Shown: positions 52,137-61,342 of the stretch, piece after piece | Layout: every line of letters starts with the position of its first letter | Numbering within the stretch: the first letter of the stretch is position 1 | Source: Paratractidigestivibacter sp963605405 | GTDB taxonomy: Bacteria; Actinomycetota; Coriobacteriia; Coriobacteriales; Atopobiaceae | DNA length: 64,000 bases | Direction of reading: 5' to 3' | NCBI GenBank assembly: GCA_963605405.1 | Contig: CAVCUP010000011.1 | Coordinates: 19,544-83,543, forward strand | The notes under the pieces: model-generated | The model's input: only the letters and a program-made list of their open reading frames with translations | The model's database searches: none | What the model was told of the DNA's origin: nothing | Translations under genes and position numbers: made by a program

Positions 52137-55100
52137 CTACTCCGCAGACTTGAGGGCGCCGACCATGTCGATACGGTCGAGGCTGCGGTTGGTCATGGCG
52201 TTGACCATGAGCGTGAAGGCAAAGGCCAGGGCCGCAGCGATCACATAGGTAGGCCAGGCAACGATGGTGTCGAAGTAGAGCGACGGCATCTTAAGCACGT
52301 ACGTCAAGCTGCGCGTGAGCGCATAGCCCGCCGGAAGGCCCGCGAGGATGCCGATCCCGGTAAGGATGAGGGTTTCTTTATTGATGTAGACATGAACCTC
52401 GGGGCGCAGGAAGCCGAGCACCTTGATGGTGGCCAGTTCGCGCTCGCGCTCGGATATGTTCGTGTTCGAGAGCGTGAAGACCACGGTGAACGCGAGCGCC
52501 GCCGCCAGAACAATGACCACGTAGACGACCGTGTTGATGAGCGTGAAGGACGTCGAGAAGTCGCGCACGAGCTTGGCCGTCGAGGTCACAGAGAGCAGGC
52601 GCGCGTCATCGGCGAGGCCGTCGCAGAACTCGATCTGGGCCGTATCGTCGCCGGAAAGCGTGGCGAGAAGACCGTTTTGCTCGGGCTTCTCGCCAAAGCA
52701 AGCCTCGTAGGCGGACTCACTCATATACATGGAGTTGCCCAGGTAGTTCATGGCAATGCCCGCGACCTCGACGTCGGCCTCGGCGAGCGTCGCGTCCTGG
52801 ACATGGACAACGTCGCCCGCGGCAAAGCCCAGGACCTGCTCGGCGTTCTTTGTGATGAGGCAACCGGACTCGCCCACGGCAAGAGGCGCGCCGGAATCGT
52901 CCGCGAGGCCCACGTAGGCAGAAAGGTCGCAGCCGTCGGGCACGACGTAGAGGGTGACCGACTCCGAGGAGTCGCCGAAGCTCGCGGTGAGGCTGTCGAC
53001 GCGGAGCCGCTGGATGGAGCCGACGCCCGAGCCGGCATCAAAGTCGGCGGCCACCGCGTCCAGGTCGTCGGCATTCGTCACGGCCATAAGGTCGTAGCGC
53101 AGGACGCCCGCCTGGCCGTATTGGCGGTCGGAGAGCGAAATCACGGTATCGCGGATGCCGAACCCGCAGATAAGAAGGGCCACGCAGCCGGCGATGCCGA
53201 AGACCGTCATGAGGAAGCGGCGCTTGTAGCGGAAGATGTTGCGCGCCGCCACCTTGTTCAGGAACGAGAGGCGGCTCCAGAGGGGCGTGATGCGCTCGAG
53301 CAGGATGCGGCTGCCGGCCTTAGGCGCCTTGGGCCGCATGAGCGAGGCGGGCGCCTCACGCAGCTCGCCCACGCAGGTGGCGACGGTCGCGCCCACGATG
53401 CCGGCGGCAAAGAGGGCAATGGCGACCACGGCATAGACGACGTCGAGATGGTAGGTGAACGCAGGCAACGCGTACATGGTCGAGAAGATGGTGAAGATGA
53501 TGGCCGGCAGCACGACGAAGCCCACGAAGTCACCGATAAGCCCGCCGACCAGGCACGCAGCACCCGCATAGCTCACGTACTTGGAGAGGATGCGGCCGCG
53601 CGAGTAGCCGAGCGCCTTGTACAGGCCGATGAGGCCGCGCTCCTCCTCCACCATGCGCGTCATCGTGGTAAGGCTGATGAGCACCGCGACCACAAAAAAG
53701 ACGACGGGCAGGACCGTGCCGAGGACCTCGATGCACGAGGCGTCGGACTCGACGGAGGCATAGCTCGCGAGGTCGCCGCGGTCCTGCACGTACCAGGCGG
53801 CGTCCTCGACGTCGGCGACCTTGGCGCGGGCATCGGCGATCTTCTCGGCGGCCTCGGCGCGCTTGGAGTCGAGCGTGGCCTGAGCGTCGGCGAGCTCGGA
53901 GGCGCCGTCGGCGAGCTCGGCCTCGCTCTCGAGGATGGTCCTGCGGGCATCGGCGATCTGCTCGGCCGCCGAATCGCGGTTCTCGTTGAGGGTCTCTTGG
54001 GCGGCATCGAGCTGGGCCGCGGAGTCGTTCAGCTGCTGCCGGGCGGCCATGAGCTGGTCGCGCTTGGCGTTGAGGTCGGCGAGCTGAGCCTCGAGGCCCG
54101 AGACGACCTCAGCGATGCCGGCATCGACCTGGGCGGCCACGGACTCGGACTGCTCGGCCCATGCCTGGGCCTTGGCTGCGGACTCGGCCTCCTCGGAGAG
54201 CTGGGAGAGCTGCGCCTCAAGCGCGGCGCGCTGCTCGGCGTAGCCCTCGGCGGCGGGGTCGAGAGCCGCGATGGCCTCTTCGACCTGCGCGCGGTTCTGC
54301 GCGAACTGCTGGGCAACGGCGTCCTCGACCTGCTGCTTGGCGGCCTCGAACTGGCCGTCGCGCGCCCCGCGGGCCTGCTCTATGCCGGCCTCGATCTGCG
54401 CGATACCGCTTGTGAGCTGCGCCTCGTTTGAGTCGAGCTCCGCGCGACCGGACTCGATCTGTGCCCAGCCGTCGTCGATCTGCTGTTGGGCGTCGGCGAG
54501 CTGCTCGTTGGCTGAGGCCTCCTGGTCTGCGAGCTCCTTCTTGCCGTCAGCGAGCTGGCGTGCGCCGTCGTCGAGCTCGGCCTGGGCATCGTCGAGCTCT
54601 TTCTGGCCGTCGGAGAGCTTCTCGTTGGCGGTCGCCTCGGCGTCGTCGATGGTCGCGTTCGCGTCGTCACGGATGCCCTGGGCGCGGGCGGCCTGACGCT
54701 CCTCGCGCACGTCCTCGACCCGCTGCTTGACGGCGTCGACCGCGCGCTCGTACTCGCCCGAGTAGCAAAGCGGAGCCTCTGCGCCAGAAACGGCCAGGTA
54801 GACCACGGTGTAGGGCTCGATCTCGACGTTGTCGTCGGTTACAAAGAAGGTATACTGCGCCCCACCGCTCGAGCGGAACGACATCGTGCCCTCGCCGGCG
54901 TTCACGTCCTGCGGGTCGAGCACGACGGCGCTGATTCGGTATTCCTTACGGGTAAAGACCGCGGTGTCGGTAGAAGCAGAGTCGGCGTCGACGTCAACAT
55001 CCACGTCGACGTCGATGTCGGTTTCGTCATCGGCATTGGAACCCGCACCGGAGTCGGCCGGCTCGGCGTCCGCATCGGCGTCCGCATTCTCGCCGGCACC

Positions 55101-55586
55101 CGCGTCGGCCTCGCTGCGGAAGCTCACCGCATCTCCGACACCGAGCCCCGCTTCTTGCGCATAACGCCTGGTCACGGCCACCTCGTCCGCGGACTCAGGC
55201 AGCGAGCCCTCCAAGACGAGCGGCTCGTTCAGACCCTTGCGGGAAAGCGCGCGGACCTCCGCTTTGGCTGAGCCGGACCCGACGGTGGTGTAGACCGTCT
55301 CGCTCCAGCCGCCCTCGGCCGCGCCCACCCCTTCCAGGCCCGCGAGCGCGGCCACGTCGTCGTCCGTAAGGCCAAGCGTGGACTGCACGCGAATGTCAAA
55401 GAGCCGCTGCGCATCAAAGAACTCGTCGGCCGAGTAGCGCAGGTCCAGGCAAGAAGCGCGCAGGCCCACGAGCATCGTCGCCCCCAGCGCGCAGATGACG
55501 GCAAGGGCCACAAAGCGCTTGAGGGTACCGCGTACTGTTCGAATGGTGCCCAGGTTAAAGGCCTTGTTCGAGGTTCTTCTTGCCAT
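52137..55586 (-). CDS. FtsX-type ABC permease with long coiled-coil extracytoplasmic domain
   Basis: A 1,149-residue permease. One N-terminal membrane segment (LKRFVALAVICALGATMLVGL) is followed by an extracytoplasmic part. That part includes an acidic Asp/Val/Ala-rich stretch (DETDIDVDVDVDVDAD, near residue 190) and a heptad-rich coiled coil at about residues 285-600 (repeats like KELDDAQAELDDGARQLADG). Two FtsX blocks follow: one near residues 630-770 (VVFFVVAVLISLTTMTRMVEEERGLIGLYKALGYSRG) and one at the C-terminus (NTNISERERELATIKVLGFLRPEVHVYI). It starts 3 bp after the ATPase gene. It probably exports or senses an envelope-active compound; the substrate is unknown. Confidence 0.92.
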   Translation of the reverse strand: MARRTSNKAFNLGTIRTVRGTLKRFVALAVICALGATMLVGLRASCLDLRYSADEFFDAQRLFDIRVQSTLGLTDDDVAALAGLEGVGAAEGGWSETVYTTVGSGSAKAEVRALSRKGLNEPLVLEGSLPESADEVAVTRRYAQEAGLGVGDAVSFRSEADAGAGENADADADAEPADSGAGSNADDETDIDVDVDVDVDADSASTDTAVFTRKEYRISAVVLDPQDVNAGEGTMSFRSSGGAQYTFFVTDDNVEIEPYTVVYLAVSGAEAPLCYSGEYERAVDAVKQRVEDVREERQAARAQGIRDDANATIDDAEATANEKLSDGQKELDDAQAELDDGARQLADGKKELADQEASANEQLADAQQQIDDGWAQIESGRAELDSNEAQLTSGIAQIEAGIEQARGARDGQFEAAKQQVEDAVAQQFAQNRAQVEEAIAALDPAAEGYAEQRAALEAQLSQLSEEAESAAKAQAWAEQSESVAAQVDAGIAEVVSGLEAQLADLNAKRDQLMAARQQLNDSAAQLDAAQETLNENRDSAAEQIADARRTILESEAELADGASELADAQATLDSKRAEAAEKIADARAKVADVEDAAWYVQDRGDLASYASVESDASCIEVLGTVLPVVFFVVAVLISLTTMTRMVEEERGLIGLYKALGYSRGRILSKYVSYAGAACLVGGLIGDFVGFVVLPAIIFTIFSTMYALPAFTYHLDVVYAVVAIALFAAGIVGATVATCVGELREAPASLMRPKAPKAGSRILLERITPLWSRLSFLNKVAARNIFRYKRRFLMTVFGIAGCVALLICGFGIRDTVISLSDRQYGQAGVLRYDLMAVTNADDLDAVAADFDAGSGVGSIQRLRVDSLTASFGDSSESVTLYVVPDGCDLSAYVGLADDSGAPLAVGESGCLITKNAEQVLGFAAGDVVHVQDATLAEADVEVAGIAMNYLGNSMYMSESAYEACFGEKPEQNGLLATLSGDDTAQIEFCDGLADDARLLSVTSTAKLVRDFSTSFTLINTVVYVVIVLAAALAFTVVFTLSNTNISERERELATIKVLGFLRPEVHVYINKETLILTGIGILAGLPAGYALTRSLTYVLKMPSLYFDTIVAWPTYVIAAALAFAFTLMVNAMTNRSLDRIDMVGALKSAE

Positions 55587-55589
55587 GGG

Positions 55590-56291
55590 TTACCACTCGA
55601 TCTGGGCGATGGGAAGCGGATTGTCGTTGACGCTCATCTCGGTCACGCGGCCGCTCTTGAAGCGGATGAGGCGGTCGGCCATGTCCGCGAGCGCCGCGTT
55701 GTGCGTGACGATGACCACGGTGATGCCCTCGCGGCGGCAGGTGTCCTGAAGCAGCTGCAGAATCTGCTTGCCCGTCTGGTAGTCGAGGGCGCCCGTGGGC
55801 TCGTCGCAAAGAAGGAGCTTGGGGTTCTTGGCCAAGGCGCGGGCGATGGAGACGCGCTGCTGCTCGCCGCCCGAGAGCTGGGCCGGGAAGTTGTTTAGGC
55901 GCGCGGCGAGGCCGACCTTTCCCAGAGTCTCCTCGGCATCGAGGGAATCGGGACAGATCTGGGCCGCAAGCTCGACGTTCTCGAGCGTTGTGAGGTTGGG
56001 CACGAGGTTGTAGAACTGGAAGACGAAGCCCACGTCGGCGCGGCGGAAGAGCACGAGGTCGTTCTCGCCAGCTTCGCTGATGTCGCGGCCGCCCACGACG
56101 ACGCGGCCGCTCGTGGCGCGATCCATGCCGCCGAGGATGTTGAGCGCGGTCGTCTTGCCGGCGCCGGATTGGCCGAGGATGACGGCGAGCTCGCCCTTCT
56201 CCACGGCAAAGCTCGCGCCGTCAAGGGCGTTGATCTTCGCGGAGCCCTCCCCGTAGCTGCGGACGACGTCGGAAAACTCGATGTAGGGCAT
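55590..56291 (-). CDS. MacB/LolD-type ABC ATP-binding protein
   Basis: A 233-residue ATPase. Walker A is GQSGAGKTT, the Q-loop FVFQFYNLVPNLT, signature LSGGEQQRVSIARAL, Walker B LLLCDEPTGALDYQTG, and switch His in VIVTHNAAL. The Q-loop and signature forms are those of the MacB/LolD/FtsE group. Start ATG 56291 has AAGGAGCACGC upstream; the longer open frame runs into the operator region. It forms an operon with the FtsX-type permease. Confidence 0.95.
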   Translation of the reverse strand: MPYIEFSDVVRSYGEGSAKINALDGASFAVEKGELAVILGQSGAGKTTALNILGGMDRATSGRVVVGGRDISEAGENDLVLFRRADVGFVFQFYNLVPNLTTLENVELAAQICPDSLDAEETLGKVGLAARLNNFPAQLSGGEQQRVSIARALAKNPKLLLCDEPTGALDYQTGKQILQLLQDTCRREGITVVIVTHNAALADMADRLIRFKSGRVTEMSVNDNPLPIAQIEW

Positions 56292-56417
56292 GCGTGCTCC
56301 TTCATGCGCGGGGAATGCCGAGGGACGGGCCACGGACCGGCAGGCGCCGGCGCAGTTCGGCGGCGCGGTCCGGGATTGGGCGCGACTTGGCGGGCAGGGC
56401 AACCAGCCGCGGAATCA

Positions 56418-56503
56418 CTCGACACAGTGTCGTATGGTCGAAGTATAGTAAGGCGTATCCGGGCGGCCGAGGTCTTCTCGACACACGGGCGGCAATTGTC
56501 GAG
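56418..56503. promoter_or_regulatory. Paired inverted repeats in the TetR/ABC divergent region
   Basis: The first site is CGACAC-A-GTGTCG (56420-56432). The second has wider-spaced arms, CTCGACA (56477-56483) and TGTCGAG (56497-56503). Both share the half-site CTCGACA (first site from 56418). TATAGT at 56444-56449 is a candidate -10 toward tetR. Position and sharing suggest operators for the TetR protein on both genes. Confidence 0.6.
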
Positions 56504-56543
56504 CAAAGCGCCATGAAGGACAAGCGAAGAAAGACGAGCGCAC

Positions 56544-57095
56544 ATGAGAAAGCAGCCGCAGATTACCGAGCAGACCCGTGCCAACCTGCGCGAGGCGTTC
56601 TGGGGCCTTTACGCCGAGCGCCCCATCGAGCGCATCCCCGTTCGCGAGATCTGCGAGCGCGCCGGGTACAACCGCGCCACGTTCTATCTCTACTACCACG
56701 ATGTCTACGAGGTGCTGGAGGAGGTCGAGACCACGGTGCTCGCAGGCATCGATGCGCTGGTGGAGGGCCTGGTCGCGCGCGGCGAGAAGCTCGATTTCAC
56801 CGAGCATATGGGCCTTATATTCCAGATGGCGGCCGACTGGCGCGCCTACACCGAAGTGCTTCTTGGCCAAAATGGCGATCCGGTTTTTGTCGAGCGACTC
56901 AAGGAGGCGATCCGACCCTTGGTCGAGCAGTTCGTCCTGCCGGCCCAGGGCCTCGACGAGCAGGCACGCCGCGTGATCGGCGAGTTCTACCTGTCTGGAA
57001 TTCTTGCCGCCGTCCGCGCCTGGCTCGCCGAGGAGGAGCCCATGCCCATCGACGCGCTCATCCGCGTCATCGTCGAAACCGTGTTTCCCGCATAG
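56544..57095 (+). CDS. TetR/AcrR-family regulator
   Basis: A 183-residue repressor. The N-terminal HTH is clear: ITEQTRANLREAFWGLYAERPIERIPVREICERAGYNRATFYLYYHDVYEVLEEVE, here with the usual Y-(Y/H)-H in the recognition helix end. The C-terminal ligand domain is helical and ends near VIVETVFPA. It diverges from the ABC pair and probably represses it. The ribosome binding site (GAAAGACGAGCGCAC) is weak. Confidence 0.92.
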   Translation: MRKQPQITEQTRANLREAFWGLYAERPIERIPVREICERAGYNRATFYLYYHDVYEVLEEVETTVLAGIDALVEGLVARGEKLDFTEHMGLIFQMAADWRAYTEVLLGQNGDPVFVERLKEAIRPLVEQFVLPAQGLDEQARRVIGEFYLSGILAAVRAWLAEEEPMPIDALIRVIVETVFPA

Positions 57096-57142
57096 GCGTG
57101 CCGCCGGGTCGACGCGCGCCGGCGGCACGCACGGCCTTGGCA

Positions 57143-57185
57143 AGAAAAGCCCCTCGGGACCGGAAGGCTTCCGGACCCGAGGGGC
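57143..57185 (-). terminator. Long terminator hairpin between tetR and the purine permease
   Basis: GCCCCTCGGG-A-CCGGAAG and its complement form a near-perfect stem of about 18 bp with almost no loop. On the minus strand it is followed by TTTTCTT, so it ends the permease transcript; it may also serve tetR. Confidence 0.85.
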
Positions 57186-57230
57186 AGCGCCAGCGATGCC
57201 GACGGAGCGACCGTCGAAGCCCCAGCCGCT

Positions 57231-58544
57231 CTACGACACGAAGAAGTACACCAGGAACGCCACGGCGGCGACCCACATCAAGGGCTTTACCTCCTTGGCC
57301 TCGTGCTTAAAGATGGCGATAACCACATAAGAGATGAAACCGAGGCCGATGCCGGCGGAGATGGAGTACGCAAACGGCACGCCGGCGGCGATCATGAAGG
57401 CCGGGAAACCCTCGGAGATGTCGGACCAGTCGATCTCGGTGACCTCAGACATCATCAAGTAGCCAACGTAGACCAACGCGCCGCAGGTAGCGGCACTCGA
57501 GACGCAGGCAACGACCGGCGAGAAGAACGCGGTCAGCACAAAGAGCAGGCCCGTGACGACGGAAGCGAGGCCGGTGCGACCGCCGTCGGCGGCGCCGGAG
57601 GTCGACTCGACGAAGGTCGTGATCGAGGAGACGCCGAAGAGGCCGCCCGCAGCAGCGGCCGCTGAGTCGACGAGCAGGATCTCGCGGATGTTCTCGACCT
57701 CGCCGTCCTCGGTTAGGAACTCACCCTGCTTGGCGACGGCCATGGCAGTGCCCATGGTGTCGAAGAAGTCGCTCATGAGCAGCGAGAAAGCGACCACAAG
57801 CAGTGTCGGATCCGTCAGCACCTTGACGAGGGCGATGCCGCCGTCCGAGGTCGCGGCAAAGGGCGCGCCGAAGGTGGAGAGATCGAGCTTGGCGATCAGC
57901 GAGGTCGGGATCGGCGTGACGCCCAGCGGGATGCCGGCGAGCACGGCGACCGCGATGCCGATGAGCAGCGAGCCGCGGACCCCGGCGCACGCGAGGGCGA
58001 CGGTGACCACGATGGAGATCACGCCGACGATGAAGGTCGGCGAGGCAACGTCGCCCAGCCCCACCAGCGTGCCGTTGCCGGCCGTGATAATACCGGCGTC
58101 GGTCAGGCCGATCATCGCGATGAAGAGACCGAGGCCCACCGAGATAGCGTGGCGCAAAACAACCGGGATGGCGTCCATGATGGCTTCGCGCAAGCCGCAC
58201 ATGACGAGCAGCAAGATCACGATGCCCTCGAGGAAGATGACGCCCATGGCGATGTGCCAGTCGCCGCCGCACAGCGTGGTGGTGATGCCCGCGACCATCG
58301 CGTTGATGCCCAGGCCGGACGCGCAGGCGAGCGGGCGGTTCGAGAAGAGGCCCATGCAAACGGTCATGATGCCGGCGCCCACGCAGGTCGCGCAGGCGAG
58401 CGCCTCGGAGTCGATGCCCGCGGCCGAGAGCACGGCCGGGTTCACCGCGATGATGTAGGCCATCGCGAGGAACGTGGTCACGCCGGCGCGAATCTCCGTC
58501 GCCGTCGACGAGCCGCGCTCGCTTATATGGAAGAACTTGTCCAT
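57231..58544 (-). CDS. NCS2-family purine permease (hypoxanthine/guanine type)
   Basis: A 437-residue permease with about 12-14 membrane segments. FHISERGSSTATEIRAGVTTFLAMAYIIAVNPAVLS is the typical AzgA/PbuG start, and LFGVSSITTFVESTSGAADGGRTGLASVVTGLLF is the substrate-site region. This subgroup imports hypoxanthine, guanine or adenine. The leader (58545-58700) can form two hairpins (58614-58639 and 58648-58668), but the purine riboswitch core was not found. Confidence 0.94.
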   Translation of the reverse strand: MDKFFHISERGSSTATEIRAGVTTFLAMAYIIAVNPAVLSAAGIDSEALACATCVGAGIMTVCMGLFSNRPLACASGLGINAMVAGITTTLCGGDWHIAMGVIFLEGIVILLLVMCGLREAIMDAIPVVLRHAISVGLGLFIAMIGLTDAGIITAGNGTLVGLGDVASPTFIVGVISIVVTVALACAGVRGSLLIGIAVAVLAGIPLGVTPIPTSLIAKLDLSTFGAPFAATSDGGIALVKVLTDPTLLVVAFSLLMSDFFDTMGTAMAVAKQGEFLTEDGEVENIREILLVDSAAAAAGGLFGVSSITTFVESTSGAADGGRTGLASVVTGLLFVLTAFFSPVVACVSSAATCGALVYVGYLMMSEVTEIDWSDISEGFPAFMIAAGVPFAYSISAGIGLGFISYVVIAIFKHEAKEVKPLMWVAAVAFLVYFFVS

Positions 58545-58821
58545 AGTTGTCCCTTCTTCTTTCCTAGGGCTATTGCAGACGGTCTAGAGGTTTAACACTA
58601 AACGCAAGCTGAAGGGGCAGATTTCATGCGTCTGCACCCGTGACGCAACGAAACCAGGCGAGTTTCGTCGCACATTCGATATTGTTTGGCGCGCGCCACC
58701 ACGCCGGGCGTCTGCTTCGCGAAGGTAAACAATCCCGGGCGGCAACGAAGGCGGGTGCGGGCGCCCCTAAACTCACTCGGGTATTTCTCGCTCCATATAG
58801 TTTGTTTTGGGGGTCTCATCT

Positions 58822-59985
58822 ATGAAGAAGGGCCTGATCGCGCTCGCGGCGGGGGCTTTTGCCCTTGGGTTCGCCGAGTTCGTCGTCATGGGCATCATCA
58901 CCAACGTCGCCGCAGGGGTCGGCGTCACGGTCCCCGAGGCGGGCGGGTTCATCTCCGCCTACGCGATCGGCGTCTGCTTCGGCACCCTTATCCTGGTGTT
59001 CGGGCACAACGTCGCCCCCAAGAAGCTCCTGCTGTTGTTCATGGCGCTGTGCTTCGCGGGCAACGCGCTCGCGGCCGTCTCGCCCGACGCGACGACGCTG
59101 ACGGTTGCGCGTTTTATCTCCGGCATGCCGCACGGCGCGTTCTTTGGCACAGGGACCATCGTCGCGAAGGCGCTCGCCGATAAGGGCCAGGAGAACCGCG
59201 CCGTCGCCATCATGGTCCTGGGGCAGACGCTCGCGAACACCATCGGCGTCCCCTTCGGCACGCTGCTCGCGGGCCTCGTGAGCTGGCGCGCCGCGTTCGT
59301 CTTCGTCGCGGCGTGGGCGCTCATGTCGTTCGCGCTCATCGCGCGGCTCGTGCCGCAGGTCGCGCCCGCCCAGAGCGCCGGGTTCGCGGGCCAGTTCAAG
59401 TTCCTCGGGCGTCCGGGGCCCTGGATCGTGCTCGGCGCGGTTTTCCTCGGCAACTCGGGAATCTTCTGCTGGTGGAGCTACGTGTCGCCGTGGCTCGAGA
59501 CGGTCGGCGGCTGGTCCGAGGCCGCGCTGCCGGCTCTTCTTGTCCTCGCCGGGCTCGGTATGGTCGTGGGCTCGCAGCTCGGCGGGCACGTCGGCGACCG
59601 CCTGACCCCGGGGCGCGCTGCCGCGGTGGGACAGGCCTTGAGCTGCGCCTCCATGCTGCTCATCTTCGCGCTCGCGGGTTCGCGCCTGAGCACCGCCGCC
59701 CTCATGTTCCTCTGCTGCATCGGGCTCTTCTTCCCGTCGAGCCCGCAGCAGCTCGCCATGGTCGAGGTCGGGCGCGGCGGCGGCGAGATGATCGGCTCGG
59801 CTTGCGTGCAGGTGGCGTTCAACGGCGGAAACGCGGTCGGCGCGAGCATCGGCCAGGCGGTTCTCGACGCCGGGCTCAGCTACCGCTACCCCGCGCTCGT
59901 CGGCGCGCCCATCGCGGCGGCTGCCGTGGCTCTTCTCTCCCTGTACGCCTGGCGCTTCGAGCGCGAGTACCACCTGAAGGCATAG
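58822..59985 (+). CDS. MFS transporter, AraJ/YdhP-like
   Basis: A 387-residue carrier with twelve membrane segments. KKGLIALAAGAFALGFAEFVVMGIITNVA at the start is typical of the AraJ-like drug/sugar efflux group, and RFISGMPHGAFFGTG is the segment-4 motif. ATG 58822 is preferred over the TTG 15 bp upstream. The substrate is unknown. It converges with the degV gene across the inverted-repeat element at 60069. Confidence 0.92.
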   Translation: MKKGLIALAAGAFALGFAEFVVMGIITNVAAGVGVTVPEAGGFISAYAIGVCFGTLILVFGHNVAPKKLLLLFMALCFAGNALAAVSPDATTLTVARFISGMPHGAFFGTGTIVAKALADKGQENRAVAIMVLGQTLANTIGVPFGTLLAGLVSWRAAFVFVAAWALMSFALIARLVPQVAPAQSAGFAGQFKFLGRPGPWIVLGAVFLGNSGIFCWWSYVSPWLETVGGWSEAALPALLVLAGLGMVVGSQLGGHVGDRLTPGRAAAVGQALSCASMLLIFALAGSRLSTAALMFLCCIGLFFPSSPQQLAMVEVGRGGGEMIGSACVQVAFNGGNAVGASIGQAVLDAGLSYRYPALVGAPIAAAAVALLSLYAWRFEREYHLKA

Positions 59986-60068
59986 CCGAACAACATGAGA
60001 TCGTAGCCGCGCAGCATAGTGAGGTGGCCGGGCAGCAAGCGGCCGGGAACCTCATTTTGACGAATCCC

Positions 60069-60233
60069 ATGCAACCAAACTTCGACTTTGCGGCAAAAAT
60101 CCAGGATTGAGCACCGCCCGGGATGGCGCCAGCCAAGAGCGACCTGCGGTTTTGTTGGGCACAGCCCTATATCAGCAGTCGCCCACTCACCGTAAGGCCG
60201 GTTTTCTGCCGCAAAGTCGAAGTTTGGTTGCAT
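60069..60233. repeat. Inverted-repeat element, 26-bp perfect core arms
   Basis: ATGCAACCAAACTTCGACTT... (60069-60094) is the exact complement of 60208-60233, and the match extends imperfectly inward to about 33 bp. The 113-bp interior is non-coding. It fills much of the 355-bp convergent gap between the MFS and degV genes (59986-60340), in which no other feature was seen. It has the shape of a miniature mobile element or a large convergent terminator, but lacks a T tract. Confidence 0.85.
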
Positions 60234-60340
60234 CCGCCGTCCCGCGCGCACGCTTCACGACGGCGACAACCCCAAAGAACCCACCCGTGGCCTCGAAAAA
60301 CCCGCGCCCGCCCGCCAGGGCCCGAAGGCGAGGCCCGGCG

Positions 60341-61189
60341 CTATACGCGGAAGAACGCGAGCGCGATGGCGCCGGGCCCCACGTGCGCGCCGATGGTGGC
60401 GCCCACGGTGTAAACGGGCAGGTCGCCCTCCGGAAAGCCCGGGGCCCAGATGACGCGCGAGTCGTCGATGTACTTGCGCAGCAGCTTATCGGAGAGGCCC
60501 GCATAACCGAGCGCGAGCGGCATCCCGAAGTCGATGCCACCGGCCTTCTCGACCTGTTCGCTCAGGAGATTACGCCCGTTCTTCGAGCCGCGGGCCTTGC
60601 CGAGGATCGCAATGGCGCCGTCCTCCATGGCGATTACCGGTTTAATGGAGAGAAGCGCACCCACCCCAGCCGCCGCCGCGCCGATGCGCCCGCCGCGCCG
60701 CAGGTACTCAAGGGTATCGAGCAGCGCCACCACGCACACGCGCTCGCGCAGCTCGCAGAGCTCCTCGGCGATTTCCACGGCGTTCATTCCCTCTGACACG
60801 AGCCGCAACGCCTGCTCCACGAGAACACGCTCGCCCACGCAGACGCTCCGGCTGTCTACCACGCGCACGACGGTCTTGGCGCCCGCGGCGGCCGTGACGG
60901 CCGACTGATTCGTGCCCGAGAGCCTCGACGAGATCGTGATGCACACGACGTCGTCGCCCGCGGCGTAGGCATCCTCGAACGCCCGACTAAAGGCATAGGG
61001 GTTCACCTGCCCGGTCTTCGGAAGCTCGTCCTCCTCGACGAGCAGCTCATAAAAGCGCTCATGCGTAAGGTCCGCGCCGTCGGCGTAAACGTCCTCGCCG
61101 AAGCTAACGGAAAGCGGCAGCACCACGACCCCCGGGTACTCGCCGGGCAGGATATCGGAAGCGGAATCAGTGATGATACGTATGGACAT
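60341..61189 (-). CDS. DegV-family fatty-acid-binding protein
   Basis: A 282-residue FakB-like protein, which holds a fatty acid for phosphorylation by the FakA kinase. It shows IRIITDSASDILPGEYP at the start, LPLSVSFGEDVYADG, the SQVNP-like GQVNPYAFSRAFEDA, ISSRLSGTNQSAVTAA with the family SGT, and LDTLEYLRRGGRIG. Start ATG 61189 has AGAAGGGATTCTC upstream. No fakA gene is adjacent. Confidence 0.94.
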   Translation of the reverse strand: MSIRIITDSASDILPGEYPGVVVLPLSVSFGEDVYADGADLTHERFYELLVEEDELPKTGQVNPYAFSRAFEDAYAAGDDVVCITISSRLSGTNQSAVTAAAGAKTVVRVVDSRSVCVGERVLVEQALRLVSEGMNAVEIAEELCELRERVCVVALLDTLEYLRRGGRIGAAAAGVGALLSIKPVIAMEDGAIAILGKARGSKNGRNLLSEQVEKAGGIDFGMPLALGYAGLSDKLLRKYIDDSRVIWAPGFPEGDLPVYTVGATIGAHVGPGAIALAFFRV

Positions 61190-61255
61190 GAGAATCCCTT
61201 CTGCTGTTCGCATAGCGGTGGTGCATCTAGGTTTTTGCTGGCAAGAAGGCCCTGC

Positions 61256-61318
61256 GGCCCGGCAATCCGCCGAGCCGGCGCCGCGGTCAGCCGCAGCGGC
61301 TCGGCGGATTGCCGGGCC
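61256..61318. repeat. Perfect 22-bp inverted repeat, 19-nt loop
   Basis: Arms 61256-61277 (GGCCCGGCAATCCGCCGAGC...) and 61297-61318 are fully complementary, and the loop holds a further GCGG/CCGC pair. It lies between the marR and degV genes, both on the minus strand. There is no T tract on either side, so it is not a standard terminator. Confidence 0.88.
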
Positions 61319-61342
61319 GCCGCATCAACGACGGCATGTCGG

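Noticed and set aside
52392..54431. 679-codon plus-strand frame opposite the ABC permease
   Set aside because: Shadow of the coiled-coil region; no start signal and no family sequence.
58545..58700. Purine riboswitch before the NCS2 permease
   Set aside because: Two hairpins are present but the conserved purine aptamer core and loop sequences are not.
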